From positions 3,534,001-3,598,000 of the forward strand of contig NZ_JACCFM010000001.1 in the NCBI RefSeq assembly GCF_013410665.1: DNA of 64,000 bases, given 5' to 3'. A program made the translations under genes and the position numbers. Positions 40,394 through 49,562 of this stretch are shown here, piece after piece. The stretch's first letter is position 1; every line of letters begins with the position of its first letter. Source of the stretch: Leifsonia psychrotolerans (lineage in GTDB: Bacteria > Actinomycetota > Actinomycetes > Actinomycetales > Microbacteriaceae). Below the pieces are notes generated by a model. The model was not told the origin of the DNA. It ran no database searches and saw nothing but the letters and a program-made list of their open reading frames with translations.

Positions 40394-40696
40394 ATGAAGG
40401 CAGTTCTGGGCGACACCGTCATTGCAGAAGCACCGAAAGAGGAGCTGATCTCGATTGAGGGGAACTGGTATTTTCCTCCGGCGAGTGTGAAAGCTGGGCT
40501 GCTTGTGAAGAGCCCGACGCCCTACACGTGCCCGTGGAAGGGCGAATGTCAGTATTTCTCCGTCACGGACGGCGACAGCCTGCTGCCCGATCGGGCCTGG
40601 AGCTACCCCACCCCATACCCGGCGGCTTTCGACCGGGTTGGCGCGGACTTCAGCAACTATGTTGCTTTTTCGAAAGACGTCACGGTCGTCGACTAG
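40394..40696 (+). CDS. DUF427-domain protein
   Basis: 100 residues. The beta-rich fold has signature segments MKAVLGDTVIAEAPKEELISIEGNWYFPPASVK, SPTPYTCPWKGECQYFSVTDG and AWSYPTPYPAAFDRVGADFSNYVAFSKDVTV, all typical of DUF427. The Cys-Pro-Trp-Lys-Gly core is conserved. The ATG has GGAGGAATC in front. Biochemical function is unknown. Confidence 0.92.
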   Translation: MKAVLGDTVIAEAPKEELISIEGNWYFPPASVKAGLLVKSPTPYTCPWKGECQYFSVTDGDSLLPDRAWSYPTPYPAAFDRVGADFSNYVAFSKDVTVVD

Positions 40697-40857
40697 GTAA
40701 AACTTCACTGAGGCCGGGCGCCGTTGGGCCATGACGGAGGCCAACGGAGGCCCCCTCGGTGGGGGACGCGAGAGCACATGCCGGTCGGAGCACTAGCCTG
40801 TAGTGCTTCTCCCTTTTCCCGGCGCACCAGCGGGTGCAGGCTCAGAAAGACTCTTTA

Positions 40858-42141
40858 ATGGCATCCCTCCTCATCTGCTGTACCCCGGTTCACGGCCACG
40901 TCGCCCCGCTCCTCGCGGCCGCTACCTCGCTGGTCACACACGGTCATCGCGTGCGTTTTCTCACGGGCGCGAAATACCGGGGCAAAGTGGAGGCCACGGG
41001 CGCAGAGTTCCTGCCGCTGCCGCAGGAGGCCGATTACGACGACGCCGACCTGGATGCCGCGTTCCCGGGCCGAGTCGGACGCAGCGGCATCGACGGCATC
41101 CGTTATGACATGACGACCATTTTCGTGAAGCCGATGCCCGCCCAGGCGCGGGCCGTCGAGGCGGCCATCGCGGCCGAGTCGGTCGACGTCATCTTGAGCG
41201 AACCGATGTTCACCGGCCTGGCCGCACTCGTCGACCGCCCCGGACGACCGGCCATCGTGAGCCTGGGCATCATCCCGCTCGGCCTGCCCAGCCCCGATAC
41301 TGCACCGATGGGGTTTGGCCTGCCGCCGATGAAAGGCCCGGTCGGGCGTGTTCGCAATGCGCTGCTGTCGTCGTTCGCCGAGCACGTTGCCTTCGCCCCC
41401 GTGCAGAAAGAGGCGTCACGGCTGGCCACCGAGGTGAGCGGCCAGCCCCTTGACGGCTTTTTCATGAACTGGCTATCGAAAGCGGATGCCGTGGTGCAGT
41501 TCACCGTGGCGGAATTCGAGTATCCGAGGCGCGCAACACCGCTGCCCGTGCATTTTGTCGGCCCGATCGCCCGCACGGTGCCCTCCGAGGGCGCCCTGCC
41601 GGACTGGTGGGACGAGCTCGACGGTTCGCGCCCCGTGATCCATGTGACGCAGGGTACCGTCGCGAACAAAAATTATGACGAGCTGATCGCGCCGGCGATG
41701 CTCGGGCTCTGTGCCGAGGATGCTCTCGTGGTGGTGAGCACCGGGGGGCGTGCGGTGTCGACGTTGCCGCATCCGTTGCCGGCTAATGTGCGCGCGGCCG
41801 AGTATCTGCCCTACGACAAGCTGCTGCCGTTGACCGATGTGTTGGTCACCAATGGGGGATACGGCGGAGTGCACTATGCGATGGAGCACGGGGTTCCGCT
41901 CGTGGTGGCGGGCACCACCGAGGACAAGGTCGAGGTGACGGCTCGGGTGGCCTGGAGCGGGGTGGGCGTGAACCTGCGTACAAACAAGCCGACGCCGGGT
42001 GCGATCGGCGACGCCGTGCGCCGCGTACGAGGCACCCCCAGCTTCCGCGTCGCGAGCGCGAGCATCGGCCGCAAGATTGCCGCCTCGTCCGGGCTCGACG
42101 GCCTGAACGAGGTCGTCGTGAAGTTGGCCGAGAGCCGCTGA
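40858..42141 (+). CDS. glycosyltransferase, GT1/UGT type (MGT-like)
   Basis: 427 residues with a GT-B fold. N-terminal domain CTPVHGHVAPLLAAATSLVTHGHRVRFLTG; C-terminal nucleotide-sugar-binding domain with VIHVTQGTVANKN, YLPYDKLLPLTDVLVTNGGYGGVHYAMEHGVPLVVAGTTEDK (GG-x-G-x2 box). This resembles macrolide/erythromycin-type glycosyltransferases acting on small lipophilic acceptors. ATG at 40858 (MASLLICC) is taken; a GTG at 40834 is in frame. Regulation and acceptor are unknown. Confidence 0.9.
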   Translation: MASLLICCTPVHGHVAPLLAAATSLVTHGHRVRFLTGAKYRGKVEATGAEFLPLPQEADYDDADLDAAFPGRVGRSGIDGIRYDMTTIFVKPMPAQARAVEAAIAAESVDVILSEPMFTGLAALVDRPGRPAIVSLGIIPLGLPSPDTAPMGFGLPPMKGPVGRVRNALLSSFAEHVAFAPVQKEASRLATEVSGQPLDGFFMNWLSKADAVVQFTVAEFEYPRRATPLPVHFVGPIARTVPSEGALPDWWDELDGSRPVIHVTQGTVANKNYDELIAPAMLGLCAEDALVVVSTGGRAVSTLPHPLPANVRAAEYLPYDKLLPLTDVLVTNGGYGGVHYAMEHGVPLVVAGTTEDKVEVTARVAWSGVGVNLRTNKPTPGAIGDAVRRVRGTPSFRVASASIGRKIAASSGLDGLNEVVVKLAESR

Positions 42142-42399
42142 GTCGACGGGCGTCGCTCCGCTCGATGCGCCGACGGATTGGATTCGCTCGACGATCATCG
42201 CTCACGACAGTCCCACTCTGCTCTTCCCTCGATCGGGGCCGTGCGGACCCTGCCGCTGCTGATTCTGAACAACCCCGCACATCCGGCCGATAGTCGTATC
42301 GACTTCGCTTCGCCGCCGATCCCCGGTGCCGCCCTGATTGCGCCTGTCACCCACTGCATTGCTCTCTCTGTCGGACGATAGAAACGAAGGAACACCACG

Positions 42400-43476
42400 A
42401 TGGTCAACAACATGCGAGATGCCAGGAACTCTCTCCACAACATCGAGCGCGACGCGAAGAGCGCAGCGAATTCTGCCGGCCAATCTGCCCACAGCAATGC
42501 CGCCACCGCTCGTGCAGCTCAGAGTGCGGCGAGCGGGGCGTGGGTCGGCGCAGGGTTCCAAGCGGTTTCGGCATTTCAGTCGGCCCGCGCTGCGCGGGCA
42601 GCGGAGGAGACGCTCGCGCTCAACCACGCAATGGCAGAGCGTCAGTACGCAGCGGCGGAGCAAACAACGCGGTACCAGTTTGCCGCCTGGCGGCAGTCCG
42701 CAGAAGGGACCGCATTCATGGCGTGGCGGGTGCCCGCATTCAGGCTCGGGCAGTTCCTGCTCAATCGTGATTCCGAATGGATGCAGGGGTGGGCGCGGGC
42801 CATCGGACGCGCGCAGGCGGAGACTCCCAATGACGAGAAACGGCGTTTCATGCAGCATCCTGCACGCCTGAAGCAGACTGGTCTCAAGGTCGCTTCACTC
42901 GTGAGCCTGACGTTCGGCGTCTTCTTCCTGCTCGGACTGCTGTTTCAGGTCTTCTCGGCCACACTCGTGCAGTCGGCACCCAGCCGTTCCGGCTTCACCT
43001 ACGAGCAATGCCTGGACGTGCTGGCCGATCCCACGAACTTTCTCATCGATGAGGCTAACTGCGAGGCCATTAACCCGAACCCAGCTGGGCCGATTGTCGT
43101 GCAAGCCGTGCCGATGGTGCTGTTTCTCGGGCTGGCAGTCATGTTCGTGGTCCTGCGCCGGTTCAAGCAGCGTGCGGCGCGAATGGATCCGACCGTGCCG
43201 AACGAGGCGCAGGCGCGGATCACTCGCTGGGGCTTCGATCCGCTCGCTGTCGCGCCGGGCTATGCCGGGTTCGAGTGGTACCACGTTCCGAGCAACAGCA
43301 CTCTCGCTGATCGACTCATGAAGCTCGCGCTCTTCGACGGGCATGGGCACCCCCCGGCGCAGTCGGCGCTCGTCACGCTCGACGTTCCGGGCGCGTGGCC
43401 ACCGCACGAGAACCACCCGGTAGAAATCAACGAGCTGCTCGTGAAGTTTCAGCAGGAACGGCCGGTGGTCGGCTGA
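42400..43476 (+). CDS. membrane protein of unknown function
   Basis: 358 residues. The N-terminal 100 residues are Ala/Gln-rich and helical (coiled-coil-like), followed by helical segments around FMAWRVPAFRLGQFLLN, two membrane helices (about 168-190 and 228-250) with an external loop of two cysteines (FTYEQCLDVLADPTNFLIDEANCEAIN), and a cytoplasmic C-terminal domain (GFDPLAVAPGYAGFEWYHVPSNSTLADRL...PPHENHPVEINELL). GAAGGAACACC precedes the ATG. I recognise no family. Confidence 0.7.
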   Translation: MVNNMRDARNSLHNIERDAKSAANSAGQSAHSNAATARAAQSAASGAWVGAGFQAVSAFQSARAARAAEETLALNHAMAERQYAAAEQTTRYQFAAWRQSAEGTAFMAWRVPAFRLGQFLLNRDSEWMQGWARAIGRAQAETPNDEKRRFMQHPARLKQTGLKVASLVSLTFGVFFLLGLLFQVFSATLVQSAPSRSGFTYEQCLDVLADPTNFLIDEANCEAINPNPAGPIVVQAVPMVLFLGLAVMFVVLRRFKQRAARMDPTVPNEAQARITRWGFDPLAVAPGYAGFEWYHVPSNSTLADRLMKLALFDGHGHPPAQSALVTLDVPGAWPPHENHPVEINELLVKFQQERPVVG

Positions 43477-43622
43477 CGCCGAGCGCCAGATCGCGCACCG
43501 AGTGTCGTGAACACAGGCAACGACGGGTGCGACGGCGCCGCAGAAGGATGCGGTCAATCGACTCCGACCAAGCGCGCTAAAATTCTTTGACCGATAGTCG
43601 CTAGCTGCGTGGGAGTCGAGCA

Positions 43623-45863
43623 ATGGATAACGAACTCGACCGCGAGCGTGCGCGGGTTGCACGCCTGTACGACCGCCTCGATGGATTGCGCGACGAGGAG
43701 GCCCGTCGGCTGAACGCCGTGCGCTCCAGCAAGGTCGGTGGCAACCACCAGATGCGCAGTGAGCGCGACGCCCTCGCACGCATGCATGAAGATCGCCTGC
43801 TGCAGTTGCGCGATGTCGACGCCCGCTTGGTCTTCGGACGGCTGCAGCTGCCGAAGGCCGCCGAGGACGAGGCCGACAGCGCCTTCCGTTACATCGGGCG
43901 TCTCGGCCTGCGCGACGAGGAACAGCGCAGCCTCCTGCTGGACTGGCGCGCCCCGCAGGCCGCCGCCTTCTACCAGGCCACGGCAGCCAATCCGCAGGGT
44001 GTGCTGGCCCGGCGACATGTGACGATGCGCGACCGCGAGGTGACGCACCTCGACGATGAGGTCTTCGACGCAGACCTGCTGGCCCAACCCGGCGCCGCAC
44101 TTGAGGTGCAGGGCGAGGGAGCCCTGATGGCCGCGCTCACCGGGCATCGCACGGGCCGGATGCACGACATCGTGGCGACCATCCAGGCGGAGCAGGACCG
44201 CATCATCCGTTCCGAAATGCGCGGCGCCCTCGTCGTGCAGGGCGGTCCCGGCACCGGCAAAACCGCCGTGGCGCTGCACCGGGCCGCCTACCTGCTGTAC
44301 ACACACCGTGACCGGCTCGGCTCGGCCGGTGTGCTCATTGTCGGGCCGTCCGGCGCATTCCTGCGCTACATCGAAACCGTGCTTCCTTCGCTCGGTGAGA
44401 CCGGAGTGGTGCTGCAGTCACTCGGCGAGCTGTTCCCCGGCGTGCGGGCGACCGACGACGACAGCGCCGCCGCCGCCGTGCTCAAGGGCTCGCTCGAGAT
44501 GGTCGATCTCATTGCCCGGGCCGTGAAGTCGCGTCAGCGAGTTCCGGCCGACACCGCGCACATCGACGTGAACGGCGACGTGCTTCGGGTGAGCCCCGCC
44601 CTCATCGCCCGCGCCATTCAGCGCGCGCAGCAGAGCGGAAAGGCGCACAACGAGGCTCGGGTGGTGTTCGTCAACCAGGCGCTCGACGCGCTCGCCGCAC
44701 AACTGGCGAACCAGTTGCGCACGGCTGGTGCCGTCATTGACGACACGGATGCCTCCCAACTCCGCGAAGACATCCGCGAGTCCACTGACGCGAAGATCGT
44801 GTTGAACACGGCCTGGCTGCCGATGACGGCCGAGAAGCTCATCGGTGATCTGTTCGCGCGCCCGGACTGGCTGGCCGAGTTGACGCCGCGCTGGACGCCC
44901 GAGAAGCGGGCGCTGCTGCACCGGGCACGAACCGAACCGTTCACGATCTCCGACATCCCTCTGCTTGATGAGGCGGCCGAACTCCTCGGCAGCCCACCCG
45001 CCGCACCAGAGGCCGGCCAGCGCGAACGCGACCTGCAGCGCGCGAATGACATCGAAAACGCGAAGTACGCCATCCGCAATGCCGGTGTCGAGGGCATGGT
45101 CAGCGCTGAGCAGCTGGCCGACAATTTTGCCGAGGCCCCCGTGCGCGTAACGACCGCTGACCGCGCCGCGACCGACCGTACCTGGACCTATGGCCATGTC
45201 GTCGTCGATGAGGCCCAGGAACTCTCGCCCATGCACTGGCGTCTACTCGTCCGCCGTTCGCCCATGCGCTCGTTCACGATCGTGGGTGACATCGCCCAGG
45301 CCAGTTCGGCGGCCTCCTCGCGCAGTTGGCGCTCGGCGCTCGACCCATTCTTTCGCGGCCGCTGGGATCTCGAAGAGCTCACCGTGAACTACCGCACTCC
45401 CGCGCAGATCGCCCGCGAGGCCGAGCGGGTGGCCGGCGAACATGGCCTGCCGATCACCCCGGCCCAGTCGGTGCGTGAGGGCGACTGGCCGATTCGTGAC
45501 GTGACGGTCGGGAGCCCAGATGCACTGCCGCTCGCCGTCGCGGAGGCCGTGAGGGTCGACCGGGGCATCGACGCATCGGGCACGCTCGCCGTGATCGTTT
45601 CGCGGGCGGCCCGGGCTGCAGTGCTCGCGCGGCTGATCGCCACCTTCGGAACGGATGTCGGAGCCGGCGAGGCCGGACTCGAATGCCCCATCGCCGTGCT
45701 CACCACTCACGAGTCGAAGGGCCTCGAATTCGATGCCGTCGTACTGGCCGACCCTGCTGCGCTCGTCGCCGAGTCCCCGCGCGGTGCGGCGGCGCTCTAT
45801 GTGGCGATGACGCGTCCGACGCAGCGCCTGACCCAGGTGCATGTGGACGTTCCGTCCGCCTGA
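43623..45863 (+). CDS. helR: RNA polymerase recycling ATPase, HelR/HelD-like (UvrD superfamily 1)
   Basis: 746 residues. Antiparallel coiled-coil-like N-terminus (1-70), Walker A GGPGTGKTAVALHR (207-220), a middle insertion, Walker B VVVDEAQELSPMHW (about 522), motif III VGDIAQASS, and terminal helicase motifs LTTHESKGLEFDAVVL and AALYVAMTRPTQRL. Actinobacterial HelD/HelR class II proteins remove stalled RNA polymerase from DNA, and HelR releases rifampicin-inhibited polymerase in Streptomyces and mycobacteria. The family match is good; assignment to HelR rather than HelD is by length and actinobacterial origin. I see no typical rifampicin-associated inverted repeat upstream. The stop abuts a dense repeat cluster. 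Confidence 0.88.
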   Translation: MDNELDRERARVARLYDRLDGLRDEEARRLNAVRSSKVGGNHQMRSERDALARMHEDRLLQLRDVDARLVFGRLQLPKAAEDEADSAFRYIGRLGLRDEEQRSLLLDWRAPQAAAFYQATAANPQGVLARRHVTMRDREVTHLDDEVFDADLLAQPGAALEVQGEGALMAALTGHRTGRMHDIVATIQAEQDRIIRSEMRGALVVQGGPGTGKTAVALHRAAYLLYTHRDRLGSAGVLIVGPSGAFLRYIETVLPSLGETGVVLQSLGELFPGVRATDDDSAAAAVLKGSLEMVDLIARAVKSRQRVPADTAHIDVNGDVLRVSPALIARAIQRAQQSGKAHNEARVVFVNQALDALAAQLANQLRTAGAVIDDTDASQLREDIRESTDAKIVLNTAWLPMTAEKLIGDLFARPDWLAELTPRWTPEKRALLHRARTEPFTISDIPLLDEAAELLGSPPAAPEAGQRERDLQRANDIENAKYAIRNAGVEGMVSAEQLADNFAEAPVRVTTADRAATDRTWTYGHVVVDEAQELSPMHWRLLVRRSPMRSFTIVGDIAQASSAASSRSWRSALDPFFRGRWDLEELTVNYRTPAQIAREAERVAGEHGLPITPAQSVREGDWPIRDVTVGSPDALPLAVAEAVRVDRGIDASGTLAVIVSRAARAAVLARLIATFGTDVGAGEAGLECPIAVLTTHESKGLEFDAVVLADPAALVAESPRGAAALYVAMTRPTQRLTQVHVDVPSA

Positions 45864-45867
45864 GTCC

Positions 45868-46503
45868 TTCCGCCGGTCGAGCGTGTCGAGACCCCGGGCG
45901 TGTCCAGTTCCGTTGGTCGAGCGTGTCGAGACCCCGGGTGTGTCGGTTGTTCCGTTGGTCGAGCGTGTCGAGACCCCGGGTGTGTCCAGTTCCGTTGGTC
46001 GAGCGTGTCGAGACCCCGGGTGGGTCGGTGTTGTTCCGTTGGTCGAGCGTGTCGAGACCCCGGGTGTGTCCAGTTCCGTTGGTCGAGCGTGTCGAGACCC
46101 CGGGTGTGTCCAGTCTCGGGGCGTGGTCGCGGGATCTCGACGAGCTCGATCAGCGGGTGCGAGCTCGATCTGCGGTTGCGAGCTCGATCAGCGGGGGTGG
46201 GCTCGATCAGCGGGTGGGTCGGTGTTGTTCCGTTGGTCGAGCGTGTCGAGACCCCGGGTGGGTGCGGTCTCGGGGCGTGGTCGCGGGATCTCGACGAGCT
46301 CGATCAGCGGGGGTGGGCTCGATCAGCGGGTGGGTCGGTGTTGTTCCGTTGGTCGAGCGTGTCGAGACCCCGGGTGGGTGCGGTCTCGGGGCGTGGTCGC
46401 GGGATCTCGACGAGTTCGATCTGCGGGTGCGAGCTCGATCTGCGGGTGCGAGCTCGATCTGCGGGTGCGAGCTCGATCAGCAGGTGCGGGCTCGATCAGC
46501 GAG
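45868..46503. repeat. dense REP-like array of GGTCGAGCGTGTCGAGACC copies
   Basis: At least eight direct copies of GTTGGTCGAGCGTGTCGAGA between 45873 and 46381, separated by short spacers (TGTGTCCAGTTCC or TGGGTCGGTGTTGTTCC types), and three opposite-orientation copies (GGGATCTCGACGAGCTCGATC) in the second half, followed by GAGCTCGATCNGCGGGTGC units. It lies between the convergent HelR and DUF1684 genes. Open frames here come from composition only. Spacers are repeated themselves, so this is not a CRISPR. Confidence 0.92.
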
Positions 46504-47140
46504 TGCCGGTCGAGCCATGATGCAGTTCACCGACCGGCACCGGAACGCCGATCACGTTGCCGGACTGAGCCAGAGGGCACGCCCACATCGGGTCGTATGC
46601 GCACGAGGGATTGTAGGCGAAGTTGAAGTCGAGAATCAGTGAATCGTCGTCGAGACCGGCCCCGAGATCCGCGCCCTTGACGGTGTCGAGCAGGTAACGA
46701 CCACCGCCATAGGTGCCGCCCGCCAGCCCGGCCAAGGCGTCTTTCACCGGCAGAAACAGGCCGCCCGCGTACCCGGCCAGTCGCCACACGTCGAGGGAAC
46801 CCAGGTAGGGCACGCGCACCGAGCCGACCAGGTCGAACGGCACAGTGCCATCCGTTCCCGTCTCGACGGTGATGCGCAGCGGCTCCGGCGCACGGTGTAC
46901 CTCGACCTCGAAGCGCCAATCCGGGTCGTAGGCGGCGACGGGCAGCCCGGTGAAGGCCATCCTGTCGTCGGGGAGCAACGGTGACGACGGATGCCCCGCG
47001 AACAGTTCGTCGCGCCCGGAACGCCAGAGCTCATGCCCGGCGGACGGATTGCGCGCGCTGAGCTGTCGCACCCCGGCATACAGGCCGAAGACGCGGCGGC
47101 GCCAATCGGTGATCTGCAGGGCTCCAAGTGTAGAACTCAT
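46496..47140 (-). CDS. DUF1684-domain protein
   Basis: 214 residues. Family marks: HPSSPLLPDDRMAFTGLPVAAYDPDWRFEVEVHRA, LFLPVKDALAGLAGGTYGGGRYLLDT and LDFNFAYNPSCAYDPMWACPLAQSGNVIGVPVPVGE. The cysteines in the C-P-x-x-A-Y-x-P-x-W-x-C-P-L segment are conserved. Function unknown; the fold is a small beta-sandwich-like domain. The last codons (GSTGTR) run into the repeat array, as with CtlX. Confidence 0.9.
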   Translation of the reverse strand: MSSTLGALQITDWRRRVFGLYAGVRQLSARNPSAGHELWRSGRDELFAGHPSSPLLPDDRMAFTGLPVAAYDPDWRFEVEVHRAPEPLRITVETGTDGTVPFDLVGSVRVPYLGSLDVWRLAGYAGGLFLPVKDALAGLAGGTYGGGRYLLDTVKGADLGAGLDDDSLILDFNFAYNPSCAYDPMWACPLAQSGNVIGVPVPVGELHHGSTGTR

Positions 47141-47163
47141 GCGCTCAGGTTAGCCCGTAGGTG

Positions 47164-47676
47164 CTAGTCGGTGGCGGGTTCCAGGTCAACGCCCCGATCG
47201 AAGCGCCAGGTGGGAGCGAGGCGCGAGAGCTGGCGCATCCGCCACTGCCAGAACACCCAGAATCCGGGCCAGAGGGCGAGAGTGGCGGGTCCGGCCGCAA
47301 AGATCAGCTGGTCGCGGTAAAGGGTCTTGCCGGTGCCGGCTGGGTCGGGCGAGACCGCCATGCTGTGGTCCCAGCGGGTAAGCGCCGCGAGTGAGCCTGA
47401 GGTGCCGTGGCCGGAGTCGCGCAGAATACGCACGTCACCGTTGTGCCGGGTGGAGACTCCCAAACTGATCATTTGGCGTCCGAGTGGGATGAGGCCGAGT
47501 GCACGCAGCGCCACCGGATGCGCACCCTCCTCCCAGATCGTCGGAAACCCGTTGGCCTGCTCCGAGGTGACGCTGACCAGCGGCGAGCCGACCTCGCGAA
47601 AAACCGCCGGGCTGCGCAGGGCGCGCCAGGCGGCATCCGGGGAACAATCAAGAATTTCTTTTAAGAGCACGCGCAT
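47164..47676 (-). CDS. SRPBCC/START-fold protein
   Basis: 170 residues from ATG at 47676 (MRVLLKEILDCSPDAAWRALRSPAVFREVGSPLVSV). The pattern beta-strand, long helix, six strands (MISLGVSTRHNGDVRILRDSGHG...WDHSMAVSP) and a C-terminal helix (FWQWRMRQLSRLAPTWRF) is that of the SRPBCC hydrophobic-ligand-binding fold. The ligand is unknown. It lies 24 bp from the DUF1684 gene, so the two are probably co-transcribed. Confidence 0.8.
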   Translation of the reverse strand: MRVLLKEILDCSPDAAWRALRSPAVFREVGSPLVSVTSEQANGFPTIWEEGAHPVALRALGLIPLGRQMISLGVSTRHNGDVRILRDSGHGTSGSLAALTRWDHSMAVSPDPAGTGKTLYRDQLIFAAGPATLALWPGFWVFWQWRMRQLSRLAPTWRFDRGVDLEPATD

Positions 47677-47719
47677 GCTCCCAGTCTGGGGTGAGGCGCG
47701 GATGCAGTACAACTGAAAC

Positions 47720-48154
47720 GTGGGAATTAGATATTGGCTCGGGGTCGTCCATCGCGCGAACGTGCGTCGTGGCGTGGCGATGGGCATGACTCAGGCGCAG
47801 CAGAGCTCCCGTGAAACGCTCGGCAGCATGCGCGAGTCCGACGGTTTGGTCTATTACTCGCCCCGAACAGACGTCGATGGTGCGGTGCTGCGGGAGTTCA
47901 CCGCGATCGGCTGGATCGCAGATAGTCCGGTGCCGCAGCCCGCAGGGTCCGACTACCTGCCATGGCGCCGCCGGGTCGACTATGAGCACGACGCGGTCGC
48001 GACCTCGATTCGGCCGCTGCTGCCTATTCTCGATTTGAGCCGCGGAAACCCGGACTGGGGCGTGCAGTTGCGCCGGGGCCTGCTTCAGATTTCCCGGCAC
48101 GACTTCGACGAGATCCGCCGGCAGATGCGGCGCCCATCGCCTGACGAGCGCTAA
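47720..48154 (+). CDS. EVE-domain protein (PUA-like, modified-base binding)
   Basis: 144 residues from GTG at 47720. It begins with RYWLGVVHRANVRRGVAMGMTQ and continues MRESDGLVYYSPRTDVDGAVLREFTAIGWIADSPVPQ, PWRRRVDYE and NPDWGVQLRRGLLQISRHDFDEI, the typical EVE/PUA pattern. EVE domains bind modified cytosines in DNA or RNA and in other bacteria accompany restriction systems or RNA modification; here it stands alone. Divergent from the SRPBCC gene. Confidence 0.9.
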   Translation: MGIRYWLGVVHRANVRRGVAMGMTQAQQSSRETLGSMRESDGLVYYSPRTDVDGAVLREFTAIGWIADSPVPQPAGSDYLPWRRRVDYEHDAVATSIRPLLPILDLSRGNPDWGVQLRRGLLQISRHDFDEIRRQMRRPSPDER

Positions 48155-48203
48155 CGCGGCTCGGCAGCGCGGGCGTGTCGCATCCGCTCGATAGACTTGC
48201 GCA

Positions 48204-49469
48204 ATGGCTGTTGATGCGTGGTGGGTTCCCTCGCTCATCGTCCTCGCGTTCGTTGTGGCGGGCATTGCCGTGCTCGTCTCGGTTCTGCGCCGGCGCAGCA
48301 GAGCGATCGAACAGGCTGAACAAGCGGATGCCGCGGCCCGCGCCCGCGCAGCGGCGATCAGCCTGGTGCGTGCCGACGATCTCGTGCAGTCTGCGGCCGA
48401 CGAACTCGGCTTTGCGATCGCCCAATTCGGCGAGAACGCCACGCGCGAGTTCGCGCAGGCTCTCACCACGTCACGCCGCCAGCTGCGCGACGCGTTCGCG
48501 TTGCAGCAAAAGCTCGACGACGCGCTCCCCGACACCGACGCCGAACGCCGCCGCTGGAACGAGCAGATCATCGCCTTGGCCGACGAAGCGACGACACGTC
48601 TCAACGGGCAGACCCGCAGCTTTGAATCACGCCGCGGCGTCGAGCGTGAGGCTCCGGTTCTGCTCGCCCAGCTGCAACGCCGTGTCGAGCGGGCCGCCGA
48701 CCGCATGGCATCCGGGCACGCAAGCATCGATCGGCTCGCCCTCACCTACACGGACGCGGCGCTCGCCGCACTGCGCAGCAACGCCGGCCGGGCTGCCGTC
48801 GCGCTGGCCGAGGCGCGGGAGGCTGCTGCGGCGGCATCCGCTCGACTGGGCAGTGCACAGTCCGAACCGGTGGGCGAGCAGATGAGTGCCGCCGAGCGTG
48901 GAATGTTTACCGCTACAAAACTGCTCGATGCGATTGAGACCGGCGAGGATGACCTGCACATCGGGTTTGCCACACTCGCGACGGCCCTCGATGCGGCGGA
49001 TGCCGAACTCGCGGAGGCGCGTGATTTGCGAGACCGGCACGAAGAATCCGACGCGCGGGACTCCCTGAACCTGGTGATCGCCCAGGCCGACCGTGTGGTG
49101 GCCGAGCTGCGGAACCCAGCGCGCCTGAGCGATCCGGCCGCCGACCTGCTGCGATTGCGGGAGGCGATGGACGGCCTCGACATGACTCGCTCCGCTGCCC
49201 GCAATCGGCAGTTGCGACTCGAGAATGCGCGGGGTGCCCTCACAGGTGCGTTGCTCACCGCACGCAGCCAAATCTCGGTCACCCGTGACTACATCGGCTC
49301 CCGAGCCGGTCAGGTGGGTGCCCCGGCGCGCACCCGGCTGGCCGAGGCAGAACGGCAGCTGTCCCTCGCCGAGGCCGAAGCCGACCCGGTGACCGCACTC
49401 GACACGGCACGGCGCGCAATGACCTTCGCGACGGATGCCGACGCCCTCGCCCGCTACGACGCGCACTGA
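48204..49469 (+). CDS. membrane-anchored coiled-coil protein, unknown
   Basis: 421 residues: one N-terminal membrane helix (about 7-29), a basic stretch RRRSRAIEQ, then almost 380 residues of Ala/Arg/Glu-rich helix with coiled-coil character. The sequence resembles the C-terminal half of long actinobacterial TPM-domain membrane proteins, but no TPM domain is present. No catalytic motif. It starts 49 bp after the EVE gene. Confidence 0.65.
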   Translation: MAVDAWWVPSLIVLAFVVAGIAVLVSVLRRRSRAIEQAEQADAAARARAAAISLVRADDLVQSAADELGFAIAQFGENATREFAQALTTSRRQLRDAFALQQKLDDALPDTDAERRRWNEQIIALADEATTRLNGQTRSFESRRGVEREAPVLLAQLQRRVERAADRMASGHASIDRLALTYTDAALAALRSNAGRAAVALAEAREAAAAASARLGSAQSEPVGEQMSAAERGMFTATKLLDAIETGEDDLHIGFATLATALDAADAELAEARDLRDRHEESDARDSLNLVIAQADRVVAELRNPARLSDPAADLLRLREAMDGLDMTRSAARNRQLRLENARGALTGALLTARSQISVTRDYIGSRAGQVGAPARTRLAEAERQLSLAEAEADPVTALDTARRAMTFATDADALARYDAH

Positions 49470-49562
49470 TCTCTTCGGCTCTTCGGATGCCCGCGGGTTC
49501 GTTGCGGCCCACCCTCGAGAGTGCAGGTGCACGAGAGGCCCGGCAGCCGATACTCTGGGCTC

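Noticed and set aside
45868..46503. Possible CRISPR array
   Set aside because: The repeats alternate with spacers that are themselves repeated, occur in both orientations, and appear at other loci; no cas gene is present.
45683..46642. Open frames with repeated VERVETPG-type peptides
   Set aside because: The peptides are translations of the dispersed DNA repeat in several frames at once.
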